Below are positions 1 through 6,732 of a DNA stretch of 20,744 nucleotides, one piece after another. The notes below the pieces were generated by a model. It saw only the letters and a program-made list of their open reading frames with translations, was not told the origin of the DNA and ran no database searches. Made by a program: the position numbers and the translations under genes. Location: positions 1-20,744 of the forward strand of contig JAGCET010000050.1 of assembly GCA_017650505.1 (NCBI GenBank). The letters are read 5' to 3'. Each line of letters starts with the position of its first letter. The stretch's first letter is position 1. This DNA comes from Alphaproteobacteria bacterium. GTDB taxonomy: Bacteria; Pseudomonadota; Alphaproteobacteria; Rs-D84.

Positions 1-53
1 ACATAAATTTCTATATTTGTTACAATCCCAATATACAAACAAAAGGAGAAAAA

Positions 54-1949
54 ATGAAAAAAGCATTTATTCTAACGTCTATTTTTGCGTTGGCCGCATG
101 CAGCGGCGGTTCCGGCGGTAGTTTCCACGGTGGCCATAGTCAACAGGTTAATATTGGTGAGGGTCGTCCGGCGGTTTTGGTGCAAACGTTTGCATCTGAA
201 TCGGGCGAAACAGTAAACACAAACAACCAAAATATTACGGGTATGGCTTCATCTGCAATTACTTTTGATGGTGTAACAGAAGATCAGGTTCGCGACAGCA
301 TAACCGAGTATGTTGAGACTTACCTTGGTGGTGGAACGCGTGGATTTTCAAATCCGGAAACTCGTGCGGCATCAAACCGTACATCGCGCGCTGTTGATCC
401 GGTTTTCGCGGCGGCAGATGCCAAAATCGCCCAAATGAAACAGGTTATTTATGATATGGCGCGTGCAAAATCTACTTCGGATGATGCGCTTAGACAATAC
501 ATACGGACATATCGCAATGCTGTGGCCGAGGCTTTAACACTTTATACCCAGAGCGCTGTTTCTACATCTAATGATTTGTTTGGAATATTCTATGGGTTGG
601 ATATTGACCGCGACAATGTACGTGAAACATTGGATGCGTTTGAACGCGAACATTTCGGGTTTACCAAAGAATACATGGACCAAATTAGATTACAAGATGC
701 CGGTGATGCCAACGCGTATTTCAAATTCAATATTGACGAAGGTGGCACTATTCAACAGATCGCACTTTTTGAAGGCGCGAATCCGAACGATTATGGTTGG
801 TTTACAAAAACAACAAACGAAAATGGCAACGAATTCGCCAAAAAATTATATAGTTATAAATTTGCACTTGGACAATTGCCAACATCAGGAGATTTTAGCA
901 GCGAACAACTTGCGGCATTTGAATGGTTTAATGGAATCACTGGAAAGGATGATATCGTCAACCTGATATTACGCAATGATAACGATAATGAACATTTAAC
1001 CAATGGCGCCAAAAAGGCCGCTATGATTCAAGCGTTAAATGACGAATTTGACGATTTATTGGCCGGTCAGCACGATCATGATAATGATGATAATATTGAA
1101 TGTGCGCGTGCACAATATATTGAAATGATAAATGCGGCATTTTCTGGATTGTCTGATGACGCAACTGATAGTGTCGTTTTTGGACAGAATGTCATGGAAT
1201 TGTCGCTGACCGCCACGATACACGGTATTGGCAAAGATTTGGGACTGAAATATTCTGATTTTGGATACGTGGATTTGAAAGATTTGCATCAACAAGCCGA
1301 TGGTACAATAAAAGAAACCCATACTTACGCTCCATACGGCGGTGGCTATGGTACTCGCAATGTTGAACCTGGCACAACCAATGCAACCTATACTGGAACG
1401 GCGGTCGCGGGTGTTCAGTGGAGCACCAAAGACGTAAATGGTAATAAAGACGGTGATGGTATGTTGGTCACCAACGAAAATGCAACTTTGGCATTTGATG
1501 CCTCAACCGGAACATCAACATTGACCATGAATAACCTGCAAAATGGAGCCGGCGAAAAATGGTACAACGTCACGGTCAGTGGTGATTTTAGTGGTGAACA
1601 TGCATCTGATTTGACATTCACATTCAGTGGCGCAAATGAATTTACTGATCCGGACAGTGGTGAAATCGATGAGAATTATAGTTTTGTTTCTGCTCCGGAA
1701 GAAATCGCATTTGAGTCAGAAGAATGGCAGGTATCCGACCAAGTGTTTAAACAAACAAATGCCGAAGATAGTACAATTGACTATCGCGGCAGCGCAAGTG
1801 TAGATTATTACGGGGCGGATGGTACACCGACCGAAACTGGCGCCTTGTTCCATTTCAGTGAAGAACAGCACTATGTTCCATCTGGGGAAACCAATGAACA
1901 ACATCGCGAGGTTGGAATTTATGGTGCGTTTGGTGGGACCAGGGATTAA
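54..1949 (+). CDS. TbpB-like surface lipoprotein, probable Slam client
   Basis: Seen: a 631-residue protein starting with a lipoprotein signal peptide and a lipobox, LAAC, with Cys16 as the expected lipidated residue. A Gly/Ser-rich tether follows (residues 17-28). Residues about 55-400 look largely helical and charged. From about residue 435 to the end the sequence is beta-rich with Gly/Thr/Asn-rich strands and ends in GIYGAFGGTRD. This fits the small beta-barrel domain of transferrin-binding-protein-B-like lipoproteins, whose C-termini commonly read like E-x-G-x-FGAxRD. AAAAGGAG lies 9 nt before the ATG, and a TACAAT -10-like box is at 21-26; the -35 would fall at the window edge. Context: a Slam gene starts 11 nt downstream, and Slam proteins move such lipoproteins to the cell surface. 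Inference: a surface-exposed binding lipoprotein. The ligand is unknown, and the long helical middle is unlike classical TbpB. Confidence 0.7.
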   Translation: MKKAFILTSIFALAACSGGSGGSFHGGHSQQVNIGEGRPAVLVQTFASESGETVNTNNQNITGMASSAITFDGVTEDQVRDSITEYVETYLGGGTRGFSNPETRAASNRTSRAVDPVFAAADAKIAQMKQVIYDMARAKSTSDDALRQYIRTYRNAVAEALTLYTQSAVSTSNDLFGIFYGLDIDRDNVRETLDAFEREHFGFTKEYMDQIRLQDAGDANAYFKFNIDEGGTIQQIALFEGANPNDYGWFTKTTNENGNEFAKKLYSYKFALGQLPTSGDFSSEQLAAFEWFNGITGKDDIVNLILRNDNDNEHLTNGAKKAAMIQALNDEFDDLLAGQHDHDNDDNIECARAQYIEMINAAFSGLSDDATDSVVFGQNVMELSLTATIHGIGKDLGLKYSDFGYVDLKDLHQQADGTIKETHTYAPYGGGYGTRNVEPGTTNATYTGTAVAGVQWSTKDVNGNKDGDGMLVTNENATLAFDASTGTSTLTMNNLQNGAGEKWYNVTVSGDFSGEHASDLTFTFSGANEFTDPDSGEIDENYSFVSAPEEIAFESEEWQVSDQVFKQTNAEDSTIDYRGSASVDYYGADGTPTETGALFHFSEEQHYVPSGETNEQHREVGIYGAFGGTRD

Positions 1950-1960
1950 ATTCGTTCGTT

Positions 1961-3322
1961 GTGAAACGTATATTACTGATTTTGGCAGTATGTATTCAGC
2001 CCATGTTTAGCACATGGGCTGAATCCGATGTTGTAAAAAATGCAGATGGCACAACCGAAATCACAATGTCCGCGGTCGATGCGGTTAAATTGGCCGGCCG
2101 GTTGGTTGACCGTGGCGATTATGAACACGCGACACAAATACTGACAATGATGCCAGAAACGGATTCTTTGCCGGTGGAAATCGAGCGTTGGTACCTAATT
2201 GCGCAAATTGCGTCGCGTCGTGGCGATTTAGATACTGCAATAAAAATCTATCGCCGAATTTTGGATGATCAACCCGATTTGGTAAAGGTTCGATATGAAC
2301 TTGCGTTGTGCTATATGCGCGCGAAAAAATGGTATCGTGCAGATTACCAATTACGTCTTGCCATGGCGGGCGATGATATTCCCGATGCGGTCAAGAAAAA
2401 GATGTTCTATGACCGGTATGTCATTCGCCAAAACAAGAATTGGAATGTGTGGTTTAACTTTGGCGCCGCGCCCGATAATAATATAAACCAGGTTGCCGGT
2501 GGCGAAGAATGTATAACCACTGCATTTGGTACATTTTGTCGCCAATTACCAGAACCGATATCTGCGGTTGGATACGATATGACGTTGGGCGGAAATTACG
2601 AATTTAAATTTGGCGAACATTGGCGTTGGAAAAGTGACGCAAACCTGTATTCGAACATATACAGCAAGCATGACTATGATGACCTGTACCTTGGTGGGTC
2701 AACCGGGCCGCGGTACGTTTGGGATAATGGTGATATATGGGTTGCGGGAATATTTTCGCGGCGGTTTTATGGTTGGGACGGATATAATTTATCATATGGT
2801 GGCAAGATAGACACGAACTATGACATTTCGCGCCGTTGGGGTGCGGGGTTATCATTGGTAATGACCAACAATTTGTATGACGATTTCGCCGAATATATGA
2901 ACGGCCAAACTTATTCCGCGAATTCGCGCATTTCGTATTCTTTTGATGCGTCAAAGTATTTAATTTTGCGCAACGGCATCGCGCGCGAATATGCCAAGAA
3001 TGACATCTATAAAAATTGGCGATATACAATTGCACTTGGGTTCGGTGCCGAATTACCATTGGGATTTCATATATATATCGAACCGTCTTTGTCGTGGACT
3101 CAATATGACGGCGCGCGTTGGACGGTTATAAATAACAATTATGCGCGAATCACAGAACATGATTTTACGCAACGTTATTCGGTATCACTGTCCAACAATA
3201 AATTTGATATATGGGGGTTTGTTCCGACGTTGACATTCGGCTATACACGACGCGATTCAAACATCAAGAATCGTGGATTCGACAAAATGGCCCTGGAATT
3301 CCATATGCAGCAACGGTTTTAA
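1961..3322 (+). CDS. Surface lipoprotein assembly modifier (Slam, DUF560 family)
   Basis: Outer-membrane protein that helps deliver lipoproteins to the outer face of the outer membrane. Seen: 453 residues with a GTG start and signal peptide (MKRILLILAVCIQPMFSTWA, cleavage near residue 20). A TPR-like helical region spans about residues 40-135 (GDYEHATQIL, GDLDTAIKIYRRIL). The domain boundary carries WFNFGAAPDNNIN (about 164-176), a hallmark of Slam barrels. Alternating aromatic beta strands follow, and the end has FGYTRRDSNI plus a terminal Phe, as expected for an outer-membrane barrel. Length fits the family. GTG is chosen because the signal peptide begins there; only a weak AGGG lies about 16 nt upstream, so translation may be coupled to the lipoprotein gene ending 11 nt before. 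The stop codon overlaps the stop of the convergent 64-residue gene. Confidence 0.82.
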   Translation: MKRILLILAVCIQPMFSTWAESDVVKNADGTTEITMSAVDAVKLAGRLVDRGDYEHATQILTMMPETDSLPVEIERWYLIAQIASRRGDLDTAIKIYRRILDDQPDLVKVRYELALCYMRAKKWYRADYQLRLAMAGDDIPDAVKKKMFYDRYVIRQNKNWNVWFNFGAAPDNNINQVAGGEECITTAFGTFCRQLPEPISAVGYDMTLGGNYEFKFGEHWRWKSDANLYSNIYSKHDYDDLYLGGSTGPRYVWDNGDIWVAGIFSRRFYGWDGYNLSYGGKIDTNYDISRRWGAGLSLVMTNNLYDDFAEYMNGQTYSANSRISYSFDASKYLILRNGIAREYAKNDIYKNWRYTIALGFGAELPLGFHIYIEPSLSWTQYDGARWTVINNNYARITEHDFTQRYSVSLSNNKFDIWGFVPTLTFGYTRRDSNIKNRGFDKMALEFHMQQRF

Positions 3323-3513
3323 TGCGAACGCGCATCCATTTTTTGTTTTGCATTTGTAAAACGTTTAAATTCACGCAGCATTTTGCGATAATTCGCCAAC
3401 GACTGTTTATTTTCAAACTCTACCACCTGAATATAATTATTTGGCATTTCGATTTCCAAAATCCATTTGTTTTTTACTTCATCAAAATATTTTGGTCTTA
3501 TTTTTCTATACAT
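3319..3513 (-). CDS. Small hypothetical protein (64 aa)
   Basis: Not recognised. A basic, aromatic-containing 64-residue protein (MYRKIRPKYFDEVKNKW...) with no signal peptide or membrane segment. The middle reads like short beta strands followed by a Lys/Arg-rich helix. AAAAGG lies 8 nt before the ATG, a strong ribosome site typical of this window, which is the main reason to accept it. It begins 15 nt after the stop of the HAD phosphatase gene, so it is probably its operon partner. Its stop codon overlaps that of the convergent Slam gene (3319-3322). No function can be assigned. Confidence 0.55.
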   Translation of the reverse strand: MYRKIRPKYFDEVKNKWILEIEMPNNYIQVVEFENKQSLANYRKMLREFKRFTNAKQKMDARSH

Positions 3514-3528
3514 CTGTAAAGCCTTTTG

Positions 3529-4092
3529 TTATTTTACCAAACCGCGTTGCATAATTGCCGTCATTAAATCCGGGTAATTTTCCACCCGTGTGCGCAGGTG
3601 ATGATTATACGCCATGTGTTCGTTTGAAATCATAACAACGCCGATATTATTTTCAATACAATCCGACACAACATGTGGCGCGTCATCAAAGCACAGTGCA
3701 ATATTATACTCGCGCAACGCATCTACCTTTGGAATTCGATGCACAAGGTGTGAATCTTCGCAAATTATTCCGGCCCGATGCAATTGCCCAAGCGTTGGAA
3801 TATGTTTTTCCGGCCCACGCTCGGTTATATAGAACAATTCGTATTGCGGATTTTTATACAACAAATTCAGTATATTTGGAATACGTTCATCAAAGACGCG
3901 CGTTTGATACACCGCATCTGAATTGAACATGCGAAGCAATGCATCCGCCGCCGCCCGTGAATATCCATTTTTATATACGTCATAACATATCGGCGCCGTA
4001 TACGTGCCGTCATAGTGCAACACAATGTCACGATATTTTTCGGCCACATTGAAAACAGTATTATCTAAATCAATCGAAATTCGTATCGGCAT
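3529..4092 (-). CDS. HAD-superfamily phosphatase, 5'-nucleotidase-like
   Basis: Seen: a 187-residue cytosolic protein with all four HAD motifs. Motif I is DLDNT (nucleophile Asp8 and Asp10), motif II is the Thr of TER (about 90), motif III is the Lys of IPK (about 122), and motif IV is FDDAP (Asp136/137). The DLDNT variant and overall length resemble the 5'(3')-deoxyribonucleotidase (NT5C) branch, so a nucleotide or small phosphoester substrate is likely, but this is family-level inference. Start choice: an in-frame ATG at 4116 lies inside the -10 box of the promoter at 4115-4144, whereas the ATG at 4092 has AAAGG 9 nt upstream, so 4092 is preferred. The gene is followed after 15 nt by the 64-residue protein. 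Confidence 0.72.
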   Translation of the reverse strand: MPIRISIDLDNTVFNVAEKYRDIVLHYDGTYTAPICYDVYKNGYSRAAADALLRMFNSDAVYQTRVFDERIPNILNLLYKNPQYELFYITERGPEKHIPTLGQLHRAGIICEDSHLVHRIPKVDALREYNIALCFDDAPHVVSDCIENNIGVVMISNEHMAYNHHLRTRVENYPDLMTAIMQRGLVK

Positions 4093-4114
4093 AGCAAAAA
4101 ACCTTTGTGGCGAC

Positions 4115-4144
4115 ATTATAATTGCCCAAATTTGATAAAGTCAA
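4115..4144 (-). promoter_or_regulatory. Sigma-70-type promoter for the HAD phosphatase unit
   Basis: On the minus strand TTGACT (4144-4139) and TATAAT (4120-4115) are 18 nt apart. Transcription would start near 4108, about 16 nt before the ATG at 4092. The -10 box overlaps the upstream ATG at 4116, which argues against using that start. Confidence 0.65.
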
Positions 4145-4473
4145 ATGATTTTATGAAAAAAGTGCTTGTTTCAATTTTGCGATTGTAATGCAATCGAAAC
4201 GTCGGCGGGAATTCCGTCGATGGGGTGTCAAGGCCCGTTTGAATCGCGTCCCTGGTGACGTAAAAAACTCCAACCATTTTTGGGTTGGAGGGTTGTGAAT
4301 AATGTGGGCACAATGTGCCCAACAAAATAAGCACACAATTTCGATTCAAATTGTCTTGAACCTCCAACCACTTGAAGCAATTCGGTGGTTTCATTTTAGT
4401 GGTTAATGTTAGTGTAAGTGGTTAGTGAAAGGTGAAAAAGAAAATGTATGGGATAAAAGAAATTATTACATAA
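4145..4473. other. Gene-poor stretch with several inverted repeats
   Basis: No credible gene. Visible structures are CGATTG-N5-CAATCG (4180-4196), CTCCAACC paired with GGTTGGAG around an AT loop (about 4268-4290), and GGGCAC-AAT-GTGCCC (about 4303-4317). CTCCAACC occurs again near 4362, so it could compete for the same partner. The 4396-4427 repeat follows. At 4444 an ATG with AAAGGTG upstream opens a frame that stops after nine codons (MYGIKEIIT). This may be the abandoned start of the surface-protein gene whose 3' part lies at 4639-5103. The open frame on the minus strand (4394-4116) has no ribosome site and is not called. Confidence 0.4.
4396..4427 (+). repeat. AGTGGTTAGTG-type short repeat, copy 1
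   Basis: Two imperfect iterations of AGTGGTTA(A/G)TG-type units separated by TTAGTGTA, followed by GAAAGG. A closely similar block lies on the minus strand at 12791-12820, in the same orientation relative to the downstream surface-protein gene. It may be a short variable tandem repeat or a regulatory element. Confidence 0.5.
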
Positions 4474-4477
4474 ATTT

Positions 4478-4574
4478 GCCCCGCCCTTGCGGCGGGGCCG
4501 GCAAGCACGAGTGGCACACCCACGAAGTGCGAGCCGGGGGCGGGTAAAAAACAACATATACTAAACCCGCCCCC
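4478..4574. repeat. GC-rich palindrome cluster (three nested hairpins)
   Basis: Strikingly GC-rich against AT-rich flanks. GCCCCGCC (4478-4485) pairs perfectly with GGCGGGGC (4491-4498). GCAC/GTGC and GTGG/CCAC arms form a second hairpin across 4505-4530. GGGGGCGGGT (4536-4545) pairs perfectly with ACCCGCCCCC (4565-4574) around an AT-rich loop. It resembles a REP-like or other palindromic intergenic element. It sits exactly where the 5' end of the surface-protein remnant is lost. Confidence 0.6.
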
Positions 4575-4638
4575 GCATCGCGCAATATTATCAAGTGAAA
4601 ATAATGTCCAAGGTTTACCAAATTACATAACCGGGGTT

Positions 4639-5103
4639 GTGAATAGTGCCTGTGCCGATAATATATCGCCAAAATATGTCGCAATATATGAACGCAGTAC
4701 ATATACATGTAATCCCGGATATTATTTGCCGGTGAATACGGACGGTTGTGTTGTATGTCCAGAAAATTCATATTGCGTGGGTGGGACATATACCTTTAAC
4801 GAAACAATGACCCAAGGAATTGTTGCATGCGCATCGGGCCTGTACGCGCCGGTCGGTATGTGGGAGACGGCACAGTGCGGTCGCATACTGCATATTGGTG
4901 AAAACGTTGTTTACCTGCGCGCAACAAAAAAGACGTCCCCTGCGTTACATGTTGATGTCGATTTGGACGGGATTGCGGATTATTTTGGCAACGTAACAAC
5001 CGCGGATGTTCCAATGCACGCCGGTAATGTTCACAGCCTGAAAGTGTCCAAGGACGGAATCGTATATTCCATTTATGATGACACAATCACGGTACCGGAA
5101 TAA
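4639..5103 (+). pseudogene. 5'-truncated Cys-rich surface protein, C-terminal part
   Basis: Seen: 154 residues from a GTG, with a Cys-rich stretch (CNPGYYLP, CVVCPENSYC, CASGLYAP) and then a beta-rich C-terminal part starting near CGRILHIGENVVYL. The Cys pattern resembles eukaryote-like Cys-rich modules. I recall similar exported proteins with this C-terminal part from gut alphaproteobacteria, but I cannot verify this here. It has no signal peptide and no ribosome site. The frame stays open upstream through the GC-rich palindromes as far as 4474 without a start codon. Disulfide-type Cys content without an export signal argues for a remnant whose 5' part was replaced. A nine-codon stub with a good ribosome site at 4444 could be the old start. 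An intact short gene using GTG is the alternative. Confidence 0.55.
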
Positions 5104-5108
5104 TTTTT

Positions 5109-5137
5109 TTGACATTTGGTATAAAAACATTCATAAT
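5109..5137 (+). promoter_or_regulatory. Promoter of the lysS operon
   Basis: TTGACA (5109-5114), 17 nt, CATAAT (5132-5137). The -35 is a perfect match and the -10 is 5/6. Transcription would start near 5144, leaving a leader of about 120 nt before lysS that contains a short open frame and a terminator-like hairpin. Confidence 0.7.
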
Positions 5138-5158
5138 GGTGGCGCACAGGTTTAAAAT

Positions 5159-5191
5159 ATGATTAAAAGTATAAAAAAATCTTTGTCATAG
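5159..5191 (+). CDS. Possible Lys-containing leader peptide of lysS
   Basis: A ten-codon frame, MIKSIKKSLS, lies between the promoter and lysS, with CAGG 8 nt before its ATG. Three of ten codons are AAA (Lys), two of them adjacent, and the stop codon touches the 5' arm of the leader hairpin. Leader peptides rich in the cognate amino acid are a known way to control synthetase and biosynthetic operons. AAA codons are common in AT-rich DNA, so chance is a real alternative. Confidence 0.4.
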   Translation: MIKSIKKSLS

Positions 5192-5244
5192 CGGTGCGAC
5201 CACAAGGTAATTTGCGGGCGCACCTTTGTGGTGCCCCGTTTTTT
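5192..5244 (+). terminator. Terminator-like hairpin in the lysS leader (possible attenuator)
   Basis: The 5' arm (5192-5208, core ACCACAAGGT) pairs with 5222-5238 (core ACCTTTGTGGT) with one bulge. An outer CGG/CCG closing helix follows, then six T (5239-5244). It lies downstream of the lysS promoter and 19 nt before the lysS ATG, so it would terminate or regulate the lysS transcript itself. A competing pairing of CTTTGT (5181-5186, inside the leader frame) with ACAAGG (5202-5207) is possible. Confidence 0.6.
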
Positions 5245-5263
5245 AACAAAAAGGAAAATAATT

Positions 5264-6730
5264 ATGTCTGAAAACAATACAATGTCCACAAATGAATTGA
5301 CCGCCCGTCTGCAAAAGGCGGAAAACATCCGCGCCCGTGATGGCGTTGTATGGAAAGACAAATTTGATCGCACACATACAATCGCAGAATCGCGCGAATT
5401 GGCGGACGGCACACCGGTAAAACTTTGCGGTCGTGTTACGGCATTGCGTTGGTTGGGCAAACTGATGTTCGGGCGCATTTATGACATAAATGGCGAAATT
5501 CAATTTTCTATGTCGCGCGAAGAATTGGGCGAAGAAAACTATAAATTTATGAAGGCCAACGTCGATATGGGCGATTTTATCGGCATTACTGGCGAATTGT
5601 ATCATACGACGGCGGGTGAATTGACCGTGCGGGTAAGTGCATATGAAATCTTGGCCAAGGCCCTGCGCCCATTGCCGGAAAAGTTTCACGGCCTGACCGA
5701 TATGGAAACGCGTTATCGTCAACGGTATTTAGATATTATTTCAAATCCGGAATCGCGAAATGCTTTGCTTGGGCGGTTTAAGATGACGCAACATTTGCGC
5801 GACTTTATGAATGAACACGGATTTTTGGAAATCGAAACCCCGATTATGCAAAATATTGCATCGGGTGCGGCGGCGCGTCCGTTTACGACACATCACAATG
5901 CACTGAATGCGGATTTTCAATTGCGCATTTCGCCGGAATTATTCTTAAAGATGGCAATTGGTGCGGGATTTGACCGCGTATATGAAGTTGCCAAAGATTT
6001 CCGTAACGAAGGTATGGATGCAATGCACCTGCAAGAATTTACTATGATTGAATGGTACGCGGCATATTGGGATTACAAACGGAATATCGAATTCACATGG
6101 AACTTGGTCCAAGATTTAATTATGCGTGCGCGTGGCACATTGCAAATCGAATTCCAAGGAACCAAGTTGGACTTTTCGAAATACGAAATGATGGATTACA
6201 CCGCAAAAATGAACGAACTGTTCGGGTGCAATATTTTGGATTTTGAAGATGTTGACGTATTGCGCCAAAAATTGGTGGATATGGGCATGTTCCCGATGTC
6301 TGAATTGGAAGATTTGAAGTCGCTTGCGACATTGGTGGATTACGTGTATAAGCGTAAAATACGTGGAAACATTGTCCAACCTACATTCCTATACAATTAT
6401 CCGACATATATGGTACCATTGGCACGGCGCAATAATGATGACGTTCGTCGGTTGGATATGTATCAACTTCTTGTGGCTGGTGGCGAAATGTGCAAGGGTT
6501 ATTCCGAATTGGTGAACCCGATTCAACAGGCCCAGGCATTTGAAGACCAGGCGAAAAGTATCGCCGGTGGCGAAGAGGAGGCTTTCAATCCCGACAACGA
6601 CTTTGTTCGTGCGATGGAACATGGTTTCCCACCGATTTCCGGTGTGGGTATGGGAATCGACCGTTTGGCAATGATTGTCTTTGACCAACCGACCGCGCGC
6701 GATGTCATATTGTTCCCGATTATGAAGTAA
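5264..6730 (+). CDS. lysS: Lysine--tRNA ligase, class II
   Basis: Charges tRNA-Lys with lysine using ATP in the cytosol. Seen: 488 residues from ATG 5264, with AAAAAGG 9 nt upstream; an in-frame GTG at 5228 lies inside the leader hairpin and is rejected. An N-terminal OB-fold anticodon-binding domain (about residues 50-145) precedes the class II core. Motif 2 is FRNEGMDAMHLQEFTMIEWY (around 5999-6058) and motif 3 is GMGIDRLAMIVFDQPTARD (near the C-terminus). RYRQRYLDI marks the motif 1 region. Length matches bacterial LysS. Motif 2 reads MDAMHLQEF where many bacterial enzymes have a shorter-branched I-x-x-x-HNPEF form, so this is a divergent subgroup. It leads an operon: the next gene begins 2 nt after its stop, and expression may be attenuated through the leader. 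Confidence 0.93.
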   Translation: MSENNTMSTNELTARLQKAENIRARDGVVWKDKFDRTHTIAESRELADGTPVKLCGRVTALRWLGKLMFGRIYDINGEIQFSMSREELGEENYKFMKANVDMGDFIGITGELYHTTAGELTVRVSAYEILAKALRPLPEKFHGLTDMETRYRQRYLDIISNPESRNALLGRFKMTQHLRDFMNEHGFLEIETPIMQNIASGAAARPFTTHHNALNADFQLRISPELFLKMAIGAGFDRVYEVAKDFRNEGMDAMHLQEFTMIEWYAAYWDYKRNIEFTWNLVQDLIMRARGTLQIEFQGTKLDFSKYEMMDYTAKMNELFGCNILDFEDVDVLRQKLVDMGMFPMSELEDLKSLATLVDYVYKRKIRGNIVQPTFLYNYPTYMVPLARRNNDDVRRLDMYQLLVAGGEMCKGYSELVNPIQQAQAFEDQAKSIAGGEEEAFNPDNDFVRAMEHGFPPISGVGMGIDRLAMIVFDQPTARDVILFPIMK

Positions 6731-6732
6731 AA

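Noticed and set aside
4116..4394. Open frame of 92 codons on the minus strand
   Set aside because: No ribosome site, runs through hairpin-forming intergenic DNA, ends inside the promoter of the HAD gene, and shows no recognisable protein features.
4465..4630. ATTACATAA at 4465-4473 and 4622-4630 as target-site duplication of a small mobile element
   Set aside because: Nine AT-rich bases can match by chance, and the enclosed segment has no terminal inverted repeats.
4466..4789. Open frame of 107 codons on the minus strand over the GC-rich block
   Set aside because: Low-complexity translation from palindromic DNA and from the antisense of the Cys-rich frame; no ribosome site.
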